Positions 59,005-64,000 of a DNA stretch of 64,000 bases are shown one piece after another; the stretch's first letter is position 1; the number at the start of each line of letters is the position of its first letter. Location: contig JAJUBI010000001.1 in assembly GCA_022419385.1 (NCBI GenBank), positions 6,448,001 through 6,512,000 on the forward strand, given 5' to 3'. A program made the translations under genes and the position numbers. This DNA is from Paraconiothyrium sp. Pb-2020. Its lineage: Eukaryota > Ascomycota > Dothideomycetes > Pleosporales > Didymosphaeriaceae. The notes below the pieces were generated by a model. That model made no database searches. It saw only the letters and a program-made list of their open reading frames with translations, and was not told where the DNA came from.

Positions 59005-60209
59005 AGTTTCCGTGGCTTTAGAGGTACTTGTTACAACGTGTGAAGACCCCAAGTTAGATCTATGGGTAATTTGTAGACCTGTAATCCGCCGAAGTTGAAC
59101 ATAATGTGGGAGCGTTGGGAAGGATTTCGTGCATGGTCAGAGGCATATTGGGATTGGCAAATTAATGATTCAGGAACCCCGTTGTTCGTTCGGGCATGTT
59201 CCGAGCAGGATTGATCGTCAATGCAGGGCGCTTCAGGGGCTTCAGACCACGTTAACGTGACGTTGAACGACCGGGACAGCCCGATACGTTCATGAGCTTC
59301 ACAGTACATTAACCACGTGGCAGAGTGGGTCCTTGAACCGAGAATGCTCCGACATTGATTAGTTACATTAGGCCCGACAGTTTCATTGGATGCGGGGCCG
59401 GATAAGAAGCCAACCGCGAGTGCCGATGCCAAGAACCTGGGGGCCGCGTCTTCCGTGAAGACCGTATTTGCTTCCCATAGTGATGTGGTGTGCTCGCGGA
59501 TGCATTCCTTGTTGGAGTGTTGTGTAAGCCTAGGTATGAAGGTTGAATGCTATCGGGAAGATGTTGAGTAAAGAAAATATATATCAAATTCTTCGCCTGT
59601 AACAATGGTGTGTCAAAATCCTGTGAAGTCTTATGCAACTAGGATGGACCCATTCGAGGTTGCAACCTTGCTGAGTCCCGCAAAGTTGCATCAAAGTTGC
59701 CGGATGCTCGGAGTCCACGGGCTGCGTTCGCCGGCGCGAACAGCTCAGTGATCAGCGCAGGGATAGGACTGCTTAAGGGGTCATGCAACTCGATCACATC
59801 ATGGTTTTGCGACAACCTCAACACTCCATGTCGAAACAGTCTTCGGTAAACTGAAAAGACCCGTCGGGGTCAGATAACACGAGCATTTCGGGAATGGTCA
59901 AATGGGTGCTTGCCCAGAGCAAGGTAAACGCGCACTTGCTCAAGAATTGCGCTAACTGCCTGAATAGTACGATAGCAGTTTCACACCAAGCGTTATAGGC
60001 GTAGTGCAACATTGAAAGGCAGGAAGATCTTACCCATGGACGGTCGATATCCGACTGGCTAACTGATAGAAGAATAATCTACACACGAGGTCGGAAGACA
60101 TAAGTCTCCTGTGAACCTTTTTTTTCCATTCGAAAATCACGCAATCATATGCTATTAGGCTTATCGAGTGCCCAACGAACCGTTTATCGACTCGAAAATT
60201 ATCTGCATC
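59005..60209. other. Divergent intergenic region, possible upstream receptor exon
   Basis: The minus-strand frame 59031-59432 includes ASALAVGFLSGPAS and several Cys residues, like a secretory leader and extracellular part, but it lacks an in-frame ATG and no splice link was established. The remainder holds the receptor and dehydrogenase promoters. Confidence 0.4.
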
Positions 60210-61276
60210 ATGTCGCTGTTTGGATCAAATGAGTACGTAGTCGGGGCAATCAACGCGAGTGCAGCCTCTAATTCGCCTCAGGGTGGCATTTGTTACAGGT
60301 GCTGCTTCCGGGATTGGACGCGCAACAGCTTTGCAATTCGTCGCAGATGGTATTCGACAGATTGCTCTATTAGATGTTTCCGACGAGGGGTCCAAAGAGA
60401 CCGCAGAGCTGCTTTCCGAGAAAAGCAAGGACGTGAAAGCCATTGTCATCGTTGCTGATGTATCGAGCTCTGAGGATGTTGACCGGGCGATTGCTGAGAC
60501 TGTCGCCAAGTTCGGGCGCATTGACTACTGCGTGAATTCCGCTGGTACTGGTGGGCAATTTGCTCCTATTACCGAACAGAAGGAAGAGACTCTTGACAAA
60601 ACTTTGGCCATCAATGTGAAGGGTATATGGTTGTGCGAACGCGCCCAGATAGCCCAGATGCTGAAGCAAGACCTCCGCCCTCTGAAGTGAGTGTCGCACT
60701 TCATGACCCGAGTTGAGTGACTGATATGATTTTCCAGCACTGGCCTTCCATTTGAGACCCGAGGTAGTATTGTGCATATCGGGTCTATTCTCGGACAGAT
60801 TGCTATGCCCACTCTTGGACCGTATGCCATCTCCAAACACGGTACGCATATATTCTCAGCTGAAATTGTGGCCTACAGAACTGACTTAGTACATCAGCTG
60901 TGAACGGTATAGTCAAGACAGATGCTCTTGACTATGCCAAGGACAAGATTCGAATCAACGCTGTTAGCCCGGGTTTCGTGAAAACGAACTTCGTAGCACC
61001 AGAGATGTGGACTGCCGTGAGTGAAAAGGCACTAGACAGTTTAGCATATGAAAGACTGATGATAATATTGATGGTTAGTTGGACCCTGTCATAGCGGCAA
61101 CGCCGATGCAGCGTCTGGGAACACCGGAAGAGATGGCTAACCTTGCCATCTTCATCGCAAGCGACCGTGCATCATACATGACAGGTAGGTGACTCCGACT
61201 TTGAGGCTTGCTGTACCTAACCCGCATTACCATAGGGAGCATGGTGAATATGGATGGTGGATACACTGCACAGTAA
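60210..61276 (+). CDS. Short-chain dehydrogenase/reductase (SDR)
   Basis: Cytosolic NAD(P)(H)-dependent oxidoreductase of the classical SDR type. Six exons (60210-60232, 60282-60686, 60738-60841, 60898-61016, 61079-61184, 61236-61276) give exactly 265 residues, the usual classical size. The cofactor motif TGAASGIG lies at about residues 12-19, followed by NSAG and the catalytic YAISK. SPGFVKTNF and a C-terminal GSMVNMDGGYTAQ are canonical. The tiny first exon was chosen because MSLFGSNE joins through a GTACGT...CAG intron directly to VAFVTGAASG; reading through from the CTG/GTG upstream is less likely. Substrate unknown. It is divergent from the receptor, over about 1.2 kb. Confidence 0.92.
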
Positions 61277-62755
61277 TGCTATTATATTGGCAACAAGTCT
61301 GCCTTGCGTTTGAGACACTACGGATCTTCTCTACAACGTTGTAGGATAAGTTACAGGTTCTTTAGATCTGCAGGCAAAGTGCTCAGAAACGATTCTCTAC
61401 GATTGCTAGGAAACCTAGATAGCCCAATTACGTCGTTGGAAGAACTATGTCGAAGTCGCGTTCTCGTCGCGATGTCTCGGTAACAGTAATATAAGAGCAC
61501 ACCAAAACTGTCGCCTAAACTATAGGGAAAGATAAGATGTGGTTCCACTCTGTTGGGTATGACTCCATGTCGATAGCCCAACGGAGCCCTGAGGCGTCGA
61601 CGACGAATTTCGTAATCGCAACGTTATGCCATGGCATCGCAACGCTGTCATATTACACTCTCCACTCCTGGGATGAGTTCAAAGAGAATTTCTGGCAATC
61701 GGGGTCATAGGTGGGATCGGTTCTCGATTGTTGGCAGGAAAAAATGTACAAAGTGTGCTAGTCGGCATATTGCCACTAGTCATTACTTCGACTCTGCTTC
61801 TTTGCAGGCGACGAATGTAGTGCCACGAAGCCTTCGAAAGCATGGAGATGGGGTTCTAGGAGGAAGTGAAGATCTGAGTGATAGCCTCGAAGTGACGCCT
61901 GAGGTTCAGGTGGGAGGATGCTCGTTTGAAACAGCATGGCAAGCACCATGCTGATTAGTAATAGGCTGCTCACCGAAGCCGAGACATGTCGTGGAATATC
62001 TTTGCCTCATCGATAGCTTCACAATGCAATATACTTTCGTCTGCATGTCATTTGGCCTACTTGCCTTATCTCTCTACGCATCTTGACACAGGTATTAACC
62101 TCTCCCCCATGGTTCTTAATACTTAACTTCTTCGAACCCTCAACTTCCTCAGTCAACCTTGGATGCTCTTTCTTCAACCTCTCTCCCCGAGCTGTGCCAT
62201 CAATCTTAATTCGAACCTCAAATGTGAAACAAATACCTTTAACTTAGCAAGTCCATTCGCACCTTCACGTCAAAGATGCATGTTCTACAACAGTGCTCCT
62301 GTCTCCAGCGAGTATGATGCGCTTGCATCTTGCTAGGGTAGCTCGCTCATGCAGGACTAGATCCGCCAGAGAACATAGATAAGTAAGTCCACGAGGAAAC
62401 CTGGAACCAGATACAGGTCACCAATTGTGCTCATGTCTAGAAAGAAATTACATTTGCTCAAGAAACGCCAAACACCATCTCCGAACTCCATCCGTCCCAG
62501 ATTCCATCCATCCCATTCCCACTCGTTCCAAGCTGTGCCTGCCAATTTCGATACGCTCTGACAATGTAAAATTTTCGATTCCAACCCGCTGGTGCAAGAT
62601 CCTCACATGGAAGCCCTAAGACAACTTCCACAGTTCCATCGCGTCTGAGAAAACACAAGACGGGTTCGTTCAGTTCCGCGCCAAAATCTGCAATTCAACG
62701 CCGATAAAAGGCTCGGATCGTTTGCTCGCGATCGGAGCATATGCGTAAAGGATCA
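61277..62755. other. Intergenic, no gene seen
   Basis: About 1.5 kb without a recognisable gene. Frames of 60-107 codons show no domain. Confidence 0.45.
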
Positions 62756-63220
62756 TCAAACGCCGTTCACATCGGCCCGTTGATTGTGAAGGTTGTTGTT
62801 TTCATTGTTGATTTGACATGCCTCCAGCCGCGGGGACTGGACATACGCATTCCCACCGACACCGACGTTAGGCTTGTTTCGAAATTCCCATATCTTAACC
62901 GTACACGCACTCACGAAACAGAGCCAAAACTTCGTCAAAAATTCGGTTCCGTACAGACAATCAATTCCATACAGAATCATGCCGGACATAACGATCAAGC
63001 AAACGACGTGCCCCGGAAACTTCATTTGAACATCTCCATCCAGACTCCTCCAAAGCAGAATCGTATAGGGGAGATATGAGAAGACCCAAATGACTACAGG
63101 GATCCAATATAGGTAAGGGTCCTGTGACGTGGGGTCGAAGAACTTGAATATTCCTGCTGACATGGATACCATTACGAGGAAGGCGCGCAGAATTTTCCAA
63201 AGCCTCTTGAAGATAGCCAT
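62756..63220 (-). CDS. Small predicted membrane protein, unknown function
   Basis: Intronless 154-residue frame. The N-terminus is basic (MAIFKRLWKILR) and about four hydrophobic segments follow (RAFLVMVSMSAGIF, YWIPVVIWVFSYLPYTILLW, HVVCLIVMSGMILYGI, FWLCFVSACTV). The last 40 residues are hydrophilic and Asn-rich. No family is recognised. The regular alternation of charged and hydrophobic parts argues for a real protein, but there is no homology evidence. Confidence 0.5.
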   Translation of the reverse strand: MAIFKRLWKILRAFLVMVSMSAGIFKFFDPTSQDPYLYWIPVVIWVFSYLPYTILLWRSLDGDVQMKFPGHVVCLIVMSGMILYGIDCLYGTEFLTKFWLCFVSACTVKIWEFRNKPNVGVGGNAYVQSPRLEACQINNENNNLHNQRADVNGV

Positions 63221-63454
63221 CTATACGAAGGAATTTGAGCGATAGGAAACAAGCGATAGGAAACAACCTTCAAGATGACGTAAGCAAAAGATACTGTATC
63301 TTGAAACAACAGGTACGTACCTAACAGGAGATGCAAAGACGCAACAAAAATCCGAGAAATTTTATCGAAAGTGGTTCGTATGGTACCAAGTTCGTAGGAG
63401 CAATAGAGCAGTCTGCGAGGCCTAATATCCCAAGTTCACTATGCCAAGCCTATA

Positions 63455-63652
63455 CATCCACTCCGCGATACCACAGCTGCGCCCCGCGATGAGTCCCAGA
63501 ACAGCGCATCACGTGCTGGCTAGCATCCACTCCGCAATACCTACCACAGCTGCGCCCCGTGATTGGTTCCAGAACAGCCAATGACGTACCACTAAGTCCA
63601 CTCCGTAGTACCATTCACCGCGACGAGGCTGAGAACACCCCATCACGTGCTC
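63455..63652 (+). repeat. Three diverged tandem repeats of about 70 bp
   Basis: Copies begin with ATCCACTCCG at 63456 and 63525 and GTCCACTCCG at 63595. Each continues with an ACCACAGCTGCGCCCC-like part (diverged in copy 3), a CAGAACAGC or GAGAACACC part and a (C)ACGTG or GACGTA element near its end. Copy 2 contains GATTGG and CCAAT. Short spaced boxes of this kind suggest an array of protein-binding sites upstream of the small membrane gene or of a gene beyond the right edge. Confidence 0.7.
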
Positions 63653-64000
63653 TGGGAAAATCCACCTTCTCTATCTTTGAATAACAACTTCTCAACGCAC
63701 GGAGTTGATCGATTACGGTCGCAGAATCGGACTATTATTGACAAGAGTGTTCTTGTATACTCTTCTTTCGGCAGATTGATCACGTGTTTTAGGCAGCGGG
63801 GTTGGGGGCGGACCTCGGGAGGAGAGTCTTCACGTGGAACGCTGTGCTCTGACTTGGATCGTTGAGTAGTGATGCCCAGGCTGGACACATGTAACGCGAA
63901 ATTCGCTTGCTAGCACTGAAAACGCATTCAACCTCTGTACACGCTTAGACATATGTTACACTTGAAACTGCGACGGTCGTAACTGCGGAGTGAGCTTCGT
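63653..64000. other. Right edge, no gene seen
   Basis: No supported feature. Another CACGTG-like ATCACGTG sits near 63778. Confidence 0.4.

Noticed and set aside
59031..59432. Possible secreted N-terminal part of the PTH11-type receptor
   Set aside because: No in-frame ATG or convincing splice connection; kept only as a remark on the intergenic region.
1..64000. tRNA, rRNA and CRISPR
   Set aside because: GGTTCGA/GGTTCAA words (for example near 27449 and 46616) lack a partner A box and cloverleaf; no rRNA-like sequence, and no regular short repeats with unique spacers were seen.

Overview
The window is nuclear DNA of a filamentous ascomycete, most likely a member of the Dothideomycetes. The reasons are 48-64 bp GT-AG introns, protein families restricted to or expanded in Pezizomycotina (PTH11-type receptor, WSC proteins, Zn2Cys6 regulators, Arp1-type amidase), monocistronic genes on both strands and no bacterial features. 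The class is an inference from general resemblance. Exon models below were built by hand; junctions were accepted when phase, splice sites and family alignment agreed.

Left part (1-14 kb): a partial amidase, a decayed membrane dipeptidase, a zinc-finger-less fungal transcription factor, a two-WSC-domain secreted protein, an NDR-family protein kinase interrupted by in-frame stops, and a RapZ-C-like protein. From 14.0 to 18.8 kb I see no gene.

Middle (18.8-32.7 kb): a 1138-residue Zn2Cys6 transcription factor, then a 2.8 kb GC-rich gene-free stretch, a cytochrome P450 and the ER folding sensor UGGT (UDP-glucose:glycoprotein glucosyltransferase).

Right part (32.7-64 kb): conserved genes alternate with three blocks of an unusual diverged repeat. 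Block A (about 33.3-36.9 kb) and block B (46.9-50.25 kb) read on the minus strand, and block C (53.5-55.5 kb) on the plus strand. Units recur roughly every 250-300 bp in the best part. In the clearer units the order is TATA box, CTTCACAC-like initiator about 30 bp downstream, CACTAAAA-like box, CATGTGG-like box. They share no convincing long reading frame. This is the main candidate for something undescribed. Between and after the blocks lie an MCT-type MFS transporter, a Cys-rich P1B copper ATPase, an AlkB-like dioxygenase, a WSC/mucin-like protein, a divergent PDAT (LRO1)/NAA30 pair, an uncharacterised protein, a PTH11-type receptor, a short-chain dehydrogenase and a small membrane protein.

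The genes do not form an obvious biosynthetic cluster. Several act at the cell surface or in the secretory pathway (WSC proteins, UGGT, PDAT, receptor), but this may be coincidence. The two damaged genes (dipeptidase and kinase) are the clearest evidence of decay. Both kinase stops are of the CpA-to-TpA kind that repeat-induced point mutation produces.
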